25,345 bases of DNA from Stenotrophomonas maltophilia. Lineage in GTDB: Bacteria > Pseudomonadota > Gammaproteobacteria > Xanthomonadales > Xanthomonadaceae. This document shows positions 9,089 to 18,765 of this stretch, one piece after another (within the stretch, counting starts at the first letter, position 1; each line of letters opens with the position of its first letter). Location: contig DGIP01000211.1 in NCBI GenBank assembly GCA_002386405.1, positions 814-26,158 of the forward strand, given 5' to 3'. Made by a program: the position numbers and the translations under genes. The notes beneath the pieces were generated by a model. It did no database searches. It was given only the letters and a program-made list of their open reading frames with translations, and was not told the origin of the DNA.

Positions 9089-9499
9089 ATGGATGCACCG
9101 ATTCCCCTTCCACCTTCTCGCCCTGGCCTCAGCCAGGGCGACGAACGCATGCTGCGCTGGTTGCCACGACTGTACTTCGCGGCCGCAGCACTGCTGCTGT
9201 TGTGGACCGTTCCGTCGTGGTGGATCGTCAACCGGATGATGATGGACATGCCCATCGAGGTACGCCCGGGAGCGCCGTGGTCCATGCTCATCCTTTGGTT
9301 CATGACGGCCGTGCCTGCGATTTTTGCCGCCGTGCTGGCCACCGTGGGCTTTTGTCTTGTCCGGCGTAGCAGCTACAAGCTGTGCCTGGTGGCCTCCTGC
9401 GTGGCGATCTTCTGTGGCCCGGCATTCGTGCTGGCCATTCCGACGGTCATCCTGCTGACCCGTACACCGGTCAAGGCTACTTTCGAGCGGAACGTCTGA
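9089..9499 (+). CDS. Small membrane protein, tandem family copy 1
   Basis: No named family is recognised. The 136-residue protein has three hydrophobic segments, about residues 24-46, 65-90 and 97-124, and a Pro-rich N-terminus. Its last 45 residues (RRSSYKLCLVASC to RTPVKATFE) match the ends of the next two products: a basic patch, [KR]LC, a membrane segment, then an R-x-P-x-V-K-A-x-F-like end. The ATG at 9089 is set by AAGGAG at 9077-9082. The ORF could open at TTG 9083, but that lies over the ribosome site. Its stop shares one base with the next start. It is likely co-transcribed with purM, 22 bp upstream. It is more diverged than copies 2 and 3. Confidence 0.8.
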   Translation: MDAPIPLPPSRPGLSQGDERMLRWLPRLYFAAAALLLLWTVPSWWIVNRMMMDMPIEVRPGAPWSMLILWFMTAVPAIFAAVLATVGFCLVRRSSYKLCLVASCVAIFCGPAFVLAIPTVILLTRTPVKATFERNV

Positions 9500-9960
9500 T
9501 GACAGCGCCTGAGCCGACAGCCCTTGAACTATCCCTTGAAGACGCCTCGCAACTACGGCTGCTGTCGATCTTCCATTACGTCGTGGCCGGTCTGACCGCG
9601 CTGTTCTCGCTATTCCCCCTGATTTACGTGGGGATAGGGATCGGCACGCTGAACGGGGCGGTCCCGGTGAACGTGGGCGGCCAGCCCGCATCCCCCGATG
9701 AAGCCCGTCTGCTTGGTTGGCTGGCCATCGTGATCGGGTCGATCATGATCGTGTGCGGGCTCACATTGGCCGCGTACATGGCGTACGCCGGGCGCTGCCT
9801 GGCCCGCCAGCGTCGGCATAGGTTGTGCCTGGTCGTGGCCGCGCTGTCGTGCATGTTGATGCCGCTGGGCACGGTGCTGGGGGTGTTCACCCTGATCGTG
9901 CTGCTGCGACCGGCGGTCAAGGCCGCATTCGACGCGCCCACCCCCACCCCCTACTCCTGA
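9499..9960 (+). CDS. Small membrane protein, tandem family copy 2
   Basis: The 153-residue product has an N-terminal soluble arm, a hydrophobic pair near residues 25-52 (IFHYVVAGLTALFSLFPLIY), a loop with GGQPASPDEA, a segment near 72-97 (GWLAIVIGSIMIVCGLTLA) and a final segment near 112-137 (LCLVVAALSCMLMPLGTVLG). It ends VLLRPAVKAAFD, close to the end of copy 3. Proteins of this general shape are found as hypotheticals in many proteobacteria; I know of no tested function. Start ATG 9499 overlaps the previous stop (TGATG). Loop and arm sequences suggest an inner-membrane protein with short cytoplasmic ends, but orientation is inferred. Confidence 0.83.
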   Translation: MTAPEPTALELSLEDASQLRLLSIFHYVVAGLTALFSLFPLIYVGIGIGTLNGAVPVNVGGQPASPDEARLLGWLAIVIGSIMIVCGLTLAAYMAYAGRCLARQRRHRLCLVVAALSCMLMPLGTVLGVFTLIVLLRPAVKAAFDAPTPTPYS

Positions 9961-9969
9961 GGTTCACCG

Positions 9970-10407
9970 ATGTCTTCCACGCCCCCGCCGCTGGACTTTC
10001 CGCGCGGCTGGACACCGCATCAGGTCGCCTCGCACCTGCATACGCTGAAGATCCTGTTCTACATCCTGGGCGTGCTGGAACTGCTGTTGGTGCCGATCCT
10101 GGTGCTGGGTGCCGCCGGTGGCTACATCAGCGAAAGCAACAGCGCCAATCCCAACGCCCAGCCGGCCCTGCTGGCGGCGATCATGGTCGGCGCGGGCGCG
10201 ATCTTCGCCGGGCTGGGCACCTTGAACATCCTTGGTGCGCGGCGCATGGCCGAGCGCCGTTCGCACAAGCTGTGCAAGATCGCCGCCGGTGCGGCCTGCC
10301 TGGCCGGCGCGCTCGGCATCGCGCTGGGCGTGTACGCCCTGATCGTGCTGTTGCGCCCGGAAGTGGTGGCCAGCTTCAGCGCTTCAGACGGTACGGTCGC
10401 GGCATGA
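9970..10407 (+). CDS. Small membrane protein, tandem family copy 3
   Basis: The 145-residue product has the same plan as copy 2. It has a soluble start (MSSTPPPLDFPRGWTPHQV), a membrane segment near residues 27-52 (LFYILGVLELLLVPILVLG), a polar loop with SESNSANPNAQPA, a segment near 68-88, a basic patch RRSHKLCK, and a final segment ending LIVLLRPEVVASF. Function is unknown. It starts 9 bp after copy 2, with TGAGG as a weak ribosome site at the copy 2 stop, and overlaps the DUF2238 gene by 4 bases. All this implies one transcript with purM and purN. Confidence 0.83.
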   Translation: MSSTPPPLDFPRGWTPHQVASHLHTLKILFYILGVLELLLVPILVLGAAGGYISESNSANPNAQPALLAAIMVGAGAIFAGLGTLNILGARRMAERRSHKLCKIAAGAACLAGALGIALGVYALIVLLRPEVVASFSASDGTVAA

Positions 10408-11066
10408 GCGACGGCAGTGCCCTGCCCGTGTCCGGCGTGGCCCGTGCGCAGCGCATGGCGCCGGCCAAGAAGGTCGCGTTCGCCTGCGTGCTCGCGGTAT
10501 TCGTGCTGACCTGGATCCAGCCCCTGTGGCCGCTCGAACAAGGGCTGCACAGCAGCCTCACCGTGATCGGGCTGGTTGCCTTGTGGTGGGTGGACCGGCG
10601 CTGGACGTTGGGCAGCGGCGCGTTCGCGGCCATCTGCGGCTTCATCGCCATCCACTGCATCGCTGCGCGCTGGCTGTATTCCAACGTTCCGTATGACGCA
10701 TGGCTGCAGGCGGCGGTGCACTGGTCGCCGAACGCGGCCTTTGGCTGGGAGCGCAACCACTTCGACCGCCTGATCCACCTGCTGTACGGCGTCTGCTTCA
10801 CCCCGGCGCTGACCCAGCTGGCGCGGCATGCCTGGCCGGCACTGCGCATCGGCCAGGCCTTCGCGCTGGCGGTGATGGCGGTGATGTGTTCCAGCCTGGT
10901 CTACGAATGGTTTGAATGGGGCATCGCCCTGTTGTTGTCGCCCGAAGCGGCCGAGTCGTACAACGGCCAGCAGGGCGATATGTGGGATGCCCATGCGGAC
11001 ATGCTGCTGGCGACGGTAGGCGCGCTGCTGACCTGGCCCCTGCTCAAGCGGAACGTACTGAAATGA
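10404..11066 (+). CDS. DUF2238 (YjdF-type) integral membrane protein
   Basis: The 220-residue protein has about six membrane segments and the conserved DUF2238 motifs: ERNHFDRLIHLLYGVCF in the middle, SSLVYEWFEWG, and QQGDMWDAHADMLLATVGAL near the end. The acidic and His residues in these motifs are invariant in the family and could bind metal, but no activity is known. The ATG at 10404 overlaps the stop of copy 3 (ATGA), and its own stop overlaps the purN start by 4 bases. This is therefore the last of four membrane genes embedded in the purM-purN unit. It is not related in sequence to the three upstream membrane proteins as far as I can see. Confidence 0.87.
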   Translation: MSDGSALPVSGVARAQRMAPAKKVAFACVLAVFVLTWIQPLWPLEQGLHSSLTVIGLVALWWVDRRWTLGSGAFAAICGFIAIHCIAARWLYSNVPYDAWLQAAVHWSPNAAFGWERNHFDRLIHLLYGVCFTPALTQLARHAWPALRIGQAFALAVMAVMCSSLVYEWFEWGIALLLSPEAAESYNGQQGDMWDAHADMLLATVGALLTWPLLKRNVLK

Positions 11067-11722
11067 CTTCACCCAGCCGCATCGCAGTGCTGGCCTCCGG
11101 CCGTGGCAGCAACCTGCAGGCGATCGTCGATGCGATCGCCGCTGGCACGCTCGACGCCGAGGTGGTGGCGGTGCTGTCGGACAAGCCCGACGCCTCGGCC
11201 CTGCAGAAGGTCGCGCCCGGGCAGCGCTGGGCGCGCTCGCCCAAAGACTTCGCCGACCGCGCCGCGTTCGATGCCGCGCTTGGCGATGCGCTCGCAGCCT
11301 TCGCCCCGGACTGGGTGGTCTGCGCCGGTTACATGCGCATCCTGGGCGAAGCCTTCGTGCAGCGTTTTGCCGGCCGGCTGGTCAACATCCATCCGTCGCT
11401 GCTGCCGCTTTACAAGGGGCTGCACACCCACGCCCGCGCGCTGGAAGCCGGCGACGCCGAAGCCGGGGCCAGCGTGCACTTCGTGGTGCCCGAACTGGAT
11501 GCGGGCACGGTGCTGGCCCAGGCGCAGGTGCCGGTCCTGCCCGGCGACAGCCCCGAACAGCTGGCCCAGCGCGTGCTGGCAGTGGAGCACCCGCTGCTGA
11601 TCGCCAGCCTGCAGTGGCTGGTGGCCGGCCGCGTAACTGAACGCGACGGTCAGCTGGAGGTTGACGGCCACCCCCTGTTCAGTCCCCTGCGCCTAGATTG
11701 CGCCGGACAGCTGACCCCCTGA
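11063..11722 (+). CDS. purN: Phosphoribosylglycinamide formyltransferase PurN
   Basis: The 219-residue enzyme opens IAVLASGRGSNLQAI, the phosphate-binding loop of GAR transformylases. It carries the catalytic set Asn108 and His110 in VNIHPSLLPLYKG and Asp146 in VPELDAGTV. It transfers a formyl group from 10-formyl-THF to GAR, two steps before PurM acts. Length fits the family (about 212). It starts within the DUF2238 stop (ATGA). In many gammaproteobacteria purN directly follows purM; here 2 kb intervene. Confidence 0.95.
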   Translation: MTSPSRIAVLASGRGSNLQAIVDAIAAGTLDAEVVAVLSDKPDASALQKVAPGQRWARSPKDFADRAAFDAALGDALAAFAPDWVVCAGYMRILGEAFVQRFAGRLVNIHPSLLPLYKGLHTHARALEAGDAEAGASVHFVVPELDAGTVLAQAQVPVLPGDSPEQLAQRVLAVEHPLLIASLQWLVAGRVTERDGQLEVDGHPLFSPLRLDCAGQLTP

Positions 11723-11789
11723 CTGCGGCGCACACGCGCCGCTGACCCGGGCGCTGGCATCCTTCCCCTTCCCCCGCTTCCGCGCGCGC

Positions 11790-12569
11790 ATGAAAACCAC
11801 TCTGTCCAAACCGCTGGTGCTGCTCGCCTCCCTGCTGTGCACGGTTGCGATCGCGCAGGCGCAGGAACCCACCCCGCCGGAACTGCCGGTGCTGCCGCCG
11901 CCCAGTTCCTGGGAAGCGCCGCCGCTGGAGCCGTTCACCGCCACCTACCAGGCCCTGTACAAGGGCAAGGAAGCCGGCGATGCGACCATGCGCGTCACCC
12001 ATACCGGGGGCGACCAGTGGCGGGTGGACATGCAGGTGGTGGGCCGGCGCGGCTTCGCCAGCGTGCTGGGCCTGAATATTGAACAGAGCACCGTGTTCGA
12101 GAAGCACGGCGCCACCTATGTGCCGCTGAGCCAGGCGACCGTGCGCAAGGGCCTGTTCCTGGGCAAGAAGGTCACCGGTACCTACGACTGGAAGGCCGGT
12201 ACCGCCCAGTGGGTGGGCGACCTGAAGAAGGAACGCACCCAGCCGGTTCCGCTGCAGCCGGGCGACCAGAGCGCGCTGTTGCTGAATCTTGCGATCATGC
12301 GCGATGCGCGCCCGGGCGGGCAGATGCATTACCGTTATGCGGATATGGGCCGGGTGCGCCAGCATGACTACCAGGCCGCACCGGATACCGAAAACGTCCA
12401 GGTGGGCGAGCTTTCCTACAACGCGCTGCGGGTGTATCGCACCAACGGCGGCAACGATGAAACCATCCTCTGGATCGCCAACGGAGTTCCCACCCCGGTG
12501 CGCATCCTGCAACGCGAAGACGGTCAGGATCGGATCGACCTGCGCCTGATCGAATACCAAGGAGTTTGA
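11790..12569 (+). CDS. DUF3108 domain-containing secreted protein, copy 1
   Basis: The 259-residue product has a signal peptide (MKTTLSKPLVLLASLLCTVA, cleavage near AQA), a Pro-rich linker to about residue 45 and a DUF3108 domain. In the domain are EPFTATYQALYKG, STVFEKHGATYVPLS, TGTYDWKAGTAQWVGDLK, DQSALLLNLAIMRD and PVRILQREDGQDRIDLRL. The family is predicted to be a beta-rich periplasmic or outer-membrane-facing protein with no known activity. It lies 67 bp after purN, with no clear terminator between, so partial read-through is possible. The next gene is a paralog. Confidence 0.88.
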   Translation: MKTTLSKPLVLLASLLCTVAIAQAQEPTPPELPVLPPPSSWEAPPLEPFTATYQALYKGKEAGDATMRVTHTGGDQWRVDMQVVGRRGFASVLGLNIEQSTVFEKHGATYVPLSQATVRKGLFLGKKVTGTYDWKAGTAQWVGDLKKERTQPVPLQPGDQSALLLNLAIMRDARPGGQMHYRYADMGRVRQHDYQAAPDTENVQVGELSYNALRVYRTNGGNDETILWIANGVPTPVRILQREDGQDRIDLRLIEYQGV

Positions 12570-12571
12570 GC

Positions 12572-13255
12572 ATGAGCATTCCGACCCGCCCGCTGACCTG
12601 GATCGCCGCCGGCGCCCTGGCCGTCATCAGCCTGCCGGCGATGGCGATGGAGCCGTTCACCGCGCAGTACCAGGCCAACTACATGGGTGTGCAGGCCCCG
12701 GGCACCATGACCTTGGCCAAGGCCGACGGCAACACCTGGAAGTACAGCCTGGACGTGCGCAGCCCGATGGCCACGCTCAGCCAGAACACCGTGTTCGAAG
12801 AAGCCAACGGTCGCCTGCGCCCGCTCAGCAGCAAGGACAGCTCGGTGCTGCTGGTTAAGAAGCGCAACGTGCAGGCCAACTACGACTGGACCAAGAACCA
12901 GGCGACCTGGACCGGCGACATCAAGCCCGAGCGTGCCGGCCCGGTGGCGCTCAAGGCCGGCGACATGGATGCCCTGCTGATCAACCTGGCCATCGCCCGT
13001 GACCTGGCCGCCGGCAAGCCGCTGACCTACCGCATGGTCGACGAAGGCCGGGTCAAGCCGATGACCTACAAGGTGGTGGGCAAGGAACAGGTCAACGTGG
13101 GCGGCAAAGCCTACGACGCCACCAAGGTCGCGCGCGTGGACGGCAACAAGGAACTGATCGCCTGGGTGGTCAAGGACTTCCCGGTGCCGGCGCGGCTGCT
13201 GCAGCGCGAAGGTGGCAAGGACGCGCTGGACCTGACCATCAAGTCGTTCAAATAA
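12572..13255 (+). CDS. DUF3108 domain-containing secreted protein, copy 2
   Basis: The 227-residue paralog of the preceding protein lacks its Pro-rich linker. It has a signal peptide ending near AMAME, then EPFTAQYQANYMG, NTVFEEANGRLRPLS, NYDWTKNQATWTGDIKPE, DALLINLAIARD and PARLLQREGGKDALDL, each aligned to copy 1. Function is unknown; both are probably periplasmic. AAGGAG at 12559-12564 sets ATG 12572, only two bases after the copy 1 stop. A strong terminator follows the stop. Confidence 0.9.
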   Translation: MSIPTRPLTWIAAGALAVISLPAMAMEPFTAQYQANYMGVQAPGTMTLAKADGNTWKYSLDVRSPMATLSQNTVFEEANGRLRPLSSKDSSVLLVKKRNVQANYDWTKNQATWTGDIKPERAGPVALKAGDMDALLINLAIARDLAAGKPLTYRMVDEGRVKPMTYKVVGKEQVNVGGKAYDATKVARVDGNKELIAWVVKDFPVPARLLQREGGKDALDLTIKSFK

Positions 13256-13266
13256 TCGCTAAAAAG

Positions 13267-13290
13267 CAAGGCCCGCATCAGCGGGCCTTG
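13267..13290. terminator. Bidirectional intrinsic terminator
   Basis: CAAGGCCCGC (13267-13276) pairs perfectly with GCGGGCCTTG (13281-13290) around ATCA. On the plus strand TTTCATTT follows, and on the minus strand GCTTTTTAG follows. It serves the DUF3108 pair from the left and the EF-hand gene, whose stop is 2 bp away, from the right. Confidence 0.88.
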
Positions 13291-13292
13291 TT

Positions 13293-14884
<1,592 letters not shown>

Positions 14885-14899
14885 TTAGAGGAGAAAAAG

Positions 14900-14926
14900 G
14901 TAGCGCCGACCGTTGGTCGGCTGCGC
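14900..14926. repeat. SMAG-type REP hairpin between ibaG and murA
   Basis: GTAG at 14900-14903 precedes GCCGACC (14905-14911), GTT, and GGTCGGC (14915-14921). A GCGC on each outer side extends it with a bulge. Read in the direction of ibaG and murA, the stem is followed by GCTACC and then TTTTT, so it could act as an attenuator or terminator between the two genes. Confidence 0.75.
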
Positions 14927-14940
14927 GGGACCCGGGGAAC

Positions 14941-15171
14941 TCAGCCAGCCTCAGCCGGCGTGATGGTCTTCAGCGCCAAGGCATGAATCGCCCCGCCCAT
15001 CAGATCGCCCAGGGTGGCATAGACCATCCGGTGGCGCGCCAGCGGCATTTTGCCGGCAAAGGCGTCGGAAACCACGGTGGCCTCGAAATGCACGCCGTCA
15101 TCGCCCTGCACGTCCGCGCGGGCGCCCGGCAGGCCGTCTTCGATCAATTTGCGGATGGTCTCGGCGTCCAA
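14941..15171 (-). CDS. ibaG: BolA family protein IbaG
   Basis: The 76-residue product has a BolA fold with the IbaG-type motif: IRKLIEDGLPGARADVQGDDGVHFEATVVSDAFAGK, then RHRMVYATLG and GAIHALALKTITPAE. The pairing His is in the RHRMVY segment. IbaG, formerly YrbA, works with monothiol glutaredoxin in iron-sulfur cluster handling and acid stress in E. coli. It lies upstream of murA, matching the E. coli order, but the mla genes that precede it there are absent; the divergent kdsD cluster is next. No Cys is present. Confidence 0.92.
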   Translation of the reverse strand: MDAETIRKLIEDGLPGARADVQGDDGVHFEATVVSDAFAGKMPLARHRMVYATLGDLMGGAIHALALKTITPAEAG

Positions 15172-15184
15172 CGGGCTTTCCTAA

Positions 15185-15190
15185 TAAAAT
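15185..15190 (+). promoter_or_regulatory. Candidate -10 element for kdsD
   Basis: TAAAAT sits 34 bp before the chosen kdsD start and inside the 53-bp divergent gap with ibaG. A promoter here would argue that the in-frame ATG at 15189 is not the translation start. A -35 match is lacking. Confidence 0.4.
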
Positions 15191-15224
15191 GTGCGCTCAT
15201 TCTACTCTTCCGCGTGGCGCCCGC

Positions 15225-16226
15225 ATGGCTGTATCGCCCCTGCCCCCCTCATCCGCCGACCCGGCCGCGCTGGTTGCCAGCGGCCGCCGCGTGTTCGAGA
15301 TCGAGCGCGATGCCCTTGCGGCAGTAGCCGAACGCCTGGGCGAGGGGTTCAGCCAGGCCTGCCAGCTGGTGCTGGAAAGCCGCGGCCGGGTGGTCGCCAC
15401 CGGCATGGGCAAGTCCGGCCATGTGGCCCGCAAGATCGCCGCCACGCTGGCCTCCACCGGCACCCCGGCGTTCTATGTGCACCCCGGTGAAGCCGGCCAC
15501 GGCGACCTGGGCATGATCACCGAGGCCGACGTGGTGCTGGCCCTGTCCTATTCCGGTGAATCGGACGAAGTGCTGATGCTGCTGCCGGTGCTCAAGCGCC
15601 AGGGTAACCGGCTGATCGCCATGACCGGCCGCCCCGGCTCCTCGCTGGCGCTGGCCGCCGACGTGCACCTGGACGTGAGCGTGCCGGCCGAAGCCTGCCC
15701 GCTGGCCCTGGCCCCGACCTCCAGCACCACCGCCTCGCTGGCGATGGGCGATGCGCTGGCGGTGGCCCTGCTGGACGCGCGCGGCTTCACCGCCGACGAC
15801 TTCGCCCGCTCGCACCCGGCCGGCAGCCTGGGCCGGCGCCTGCTGCTGCACATCACCGATGTGATGCACAGCGGCGAGGAGCTGCCCCAGGTAGGCGAGA
15901 ACGCCAGCCTGAGCGAGGCGCTGGTGGAAATGAGCCGCAAGCGGCTGGGCATGACCGCCGTGGTCGATGCCGACCAGCGCCTGGTGGGCCTGTTCACCGA
16001 CGGCGACCTGCGCCGCGCCCTGGACAGCGACCTGGACGTGCGCAGCGCGCGCATCGTCGATGTGATGACCCGCACCCCGCGTACCATCGGCGCCGACCAG
16101 CTGGCCGTGGAAGCGGCCAGGGTCATGGAAACCCAGCAGATCAACGGCCTGATCGTCGTCGATGGCGAGGGCCGCGCGGTTGGCGCCCTCAACATTCATG
16201 ACCTGTTGCGGGCCCGGGTGGTTTAA
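15225..16226 (+). CDS. kdsD: D-arabinose 5-phosphate isomerase KdsD (KpsF/GutQ family)
   Basis: The 333-residue protein has a SIS domain (about residues 35-180) with VVATGMGKSGHVARKIAATLASTGTP, the substrate-site sequence HPGEAGHGDLGMI, and SYSGESDEV. Two CBS repeats fill about residues 205-333 (TDVMH, LVGLFTDGDLRRAL, VMTRTPRTI, GALNIHDLLRARVV). It converts ribulose 5-phosphate to arabinose 5-phosphate, the first step to KDO. An ATG at 15189 would add 12 residues and overlaps the TAAAAT -10 candidate. I therefore choose 15225, although its ribosome site is poor. kdsC follows 41 bp downstream. Confidence 0.95.
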   Translation: MAVSPLPPSSADPAALVASGRRVFEIERDALAAVAERLGEGFSQACQLVLESRGRVVATGMGKSGHVARKIAATLASTGTPAFYVHPGEAGHGDLGMITEADVVLALSYSGESDEVLMLLPVLKRQGNRLIAMTGRPGSSLALAADVHLDVSVPAEACPLALAPTSSTTASLAMGDALAVALLDARGFTADDFARSHPAGSLGRRLLLHITDVMHSGEELPQVGENASLSEALVEMSRKRLGMTAVVDADQRLVGLFTDGDLRRALDSDLDVRSARIVDVMTRTPRTIGADQLAVEAARVMETQQINGLIVVDGEGRAVGALNIHDLLRARVV

Positions 16227-16267
16227 ACCACAGTGACACTCCTCCATTCAGCTGACCTGCGCTCCTG

Positions 16268-16816
16268 ATGCCCTACTCCCCGCTGCCCGGTTTCCCGTCC
16301 CACCTGCATGCCGTTGCCGGCCGTATCCGGCTGGCCTGTTTCGACGTGGACGGCACACTCACCGACGGTCGGCTCTACTACGACCGTGATGGCAACGAGA
16401 GCAAGGCGTATTACGTGCAGGACGGACTTGGCCTGAAACTGCTGCAGCAGCACGGCATCCACCCCGTGCTGATCACCGCGCGCAACAGCCTGTCGGCGCA
16501 GAAGCGTGGCGCGGACCTGGGCATCGACACCCAGATCGCGGTCGGCGACAAGCTGGCCAGCGTGCGTGCCCTGTGCGAACAGCACGGTATCGGCCTGGAC
16601 CAGGTGGCCTTCATGGGCGATGACCTGCCCGACCTGGCCCCGCTGTGCGCGGTCGGGCTGGCGGTGGCGCCGGCCAACGCCCACCCCTGGATCGCCGAGC
16701 GCGTGCACTGGCAGACCCGCGCCGATGGCGGCCGGGGCGCCGCCCGCGAGCTGTGCGACGTGCTGCTGGCCGCGCAGGGCCATGTGGACGCGGTGCTGGC
16801 GAGGTTCGGCGCATGA
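16268..16816 (+). CDS. kdsC: 3-deoxy-D-manno-octulosonate 8-phosphate phosphatase KdsC
   Basis: A 182-residue HAD-superfamily C0 phosphatase. Motif I is CFDVDGTLTDGRLYY with nucleophile Asp26 and acid Asp28. Motif II/III includes LLITAR-type PVLITARNSLS and GDKLASV. Motif IV is FMGDDLPDL. The length and lack of a cap domain fit KdsC, which forms a tetramer and releases KDO from KDO-8-phosphate. Its ATGA stop/start overlap with lptC and the upstream kdsD make an LPS core precursor-to-transport unit. Confidence 0.95.
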   Translation: MPYSPLPGFPSHLHAVAGRIRLACFDVDGTLTDGRLYYDRDGNESKAYYVQDGLGLKLLQQHGIHPVLITARNSLSAQKRGADLGIDTQIAVGDKLASVRALCEQHGIGLDQVAFMGDDLPDLAPLCAVGLAVAPANAHPWIAERVHWQTRADGGRGAARELCDVLLAAQGHVDAVLARFGA

Positions 16817-17373
16817 GTTGGCGGACCGGACTGGGTGCCCTGCTGCTGGTTGCCGCGCTGCTGAGCGGCTGGTCGCTGCTGCGCGACCGCGACAAGGCGC
16901 CGCTGCCCGTGGGCGACGATGCCAGCAAGGATTACGTGCTGCACGATTTCCAGATCATCGCGCTGGACGAACAGGGCCATGAGTCGACCACGTTGCGCGC
17001 GCCGCTGCTGGAGCGCACCCGCAGCGATGAAACCATGACCATCCAGACCCCGCTGTTCCTGCTGCCCGACCGCGACGGCAACCACTGGGAACTGCGCAGC
17101 GACACCGGCTGGGTCAGCGCCACCGGCGACAAGCTGCGCCTGACCGGCAACGTCAGTGGCGACAGCCCGCGCGTGCCGACCATCCCGCCCACCACTTTCC
17201 GCACCGAGCAGCTGGACGTGTTCCCCAAGGAAAACCGGGCCACGTCGGACGGGCTGGTGACCCTGACCCGACCGGGCATGGTCCAGTCCGGCGTCGGCTT
17301 CGCACTCAATTCCAGCGACAAGACCTACCAGTTCCTGAGCCAGGTCAAGACGCGTTACACCCCCCGTCAATGA
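16813..17373 (+). CDS. lptC: LPS export protein LptC
   Basis: The 186-residue product has a short N-terminal anchor (about residues 5-23, GLGALLLVAALLSGWSLL) and a periplasmic beta-jellyroll: YVLHDFQIIALDEQGHEST, LLERTRSDETMTIQTP, WELRSDTGWVSATGDKLRLTGNV and TYQFLSQVKTRY. LptC sits in the inner membrane with LptBFG and passes LPS to LptA. Sequence conservation is low in this family, so the position between kdsC and lptA carries much of the weight. It starts in the kdsC stop (ATGA). Confidence 0.93.
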   Translation: MSWRTGLGALLLVAALLSGWSLLRDRDKAPLPVGDDASKDYVLHDFQIIALDEQGHESTTLRAPLLERTRSDETMTIQTPLFLLPDRDGNHWELRSDTGWVSATGDKLRLTGNVSGDSPRVPTIPPTTFRTEQLDVFPKENRATSDGLVTLTRPGMVQSGVGFALNSSDKTYQFLSQVKTRYTPRQ

Positions 17374-17438
17374 TCCGCAGCGATACTCCCACCACGGCAT
17401 TGACCGTTCCCCCGAATCCGGCAGGAAAGCCCCACGTC

Positions 17439-18004
17439 ATGAAGATTCTCTACGCCGCTGTTTTCGCCCTCAGCCTGATGGCTCCCGCCGTCGCCGTGCA
17501 GGCGAAGAGCTCGGACCGCGACCAGGAAATGACCATCGAGTCCGGTGCGCAGTCCGGCTCGTTCCTCGGCGATGGCGTCATCAAGCTGTCCAACAACGTG
17601 GTCATCACCCAGGGCACGCTGGAGATCCGCGCCGCCCAGGCCGACGTCCACATGAAGGACGGCGAAGCGGTGCGCGCGATTTTCACCGGCAAGCAGGCCA
17701 CGCTGAAACAGCAGCTGGATGACGGCACCTGGATGAATGCCCGCGCCGACAAGATCGACTACGACATCAAGGGCGAGATCATCACCCTCACCGGCAATTA
17801 CGAAGTCGTGAGCGCGCAGGGCACCAACAGCGGCCAGCGCATGGTCTACAACACCAAGACCGGTGAGATGAACAGCGGTGGCGGTGGTGATGCGGGCCGC
17901 GTGCGCACGGTCATCCCGCCCAGGAACAAGGGTGCCGCCCCGGCCGCCAAGCCGGCGGCTGCCCCGGCCAAGGCCACCGTCCCCACCGCTGGGAGCAAGA
18001 AGTA

Positions 18005-18005
<1 letters not shown>
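17439..18005 (+). CDS. lptA: LPS transport periplasmic protein LptA
   Basis: The 188-residue product has a signal peptide ([19 protein letters not shown], cleavage near VQA). The OstA-like beta-jellyroll follows: [55 protein letters not shown] and [11 protein letters not shown]. The last 28 residues form a Lys/Ala/Pro tail. LptA bridges LptC and LptD in the periplasm. AGGAAAG at 17423-17429 supports ATG 17439. An in-frame ATG at 17370 overlaps the lptC stop by 4 bases; it would bury the signal peptide behind 23 residues, though it might couple translation. Confidence 0.92.
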
Positions 18006-18724
<719 letters not shown>

Positions 18725-18765
18725 CCGCCGGCCGCTGCAGCGCCTTCCCTCCGTTCGGCACAGGC

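Noticed and set aside
17370..17438. Earlier lptA start overlapping the lptC stop
   Set aside because: It would place 23 polar residues before a good signal peptide; the ATG at 17439 has a ribosome site at proper spacing.
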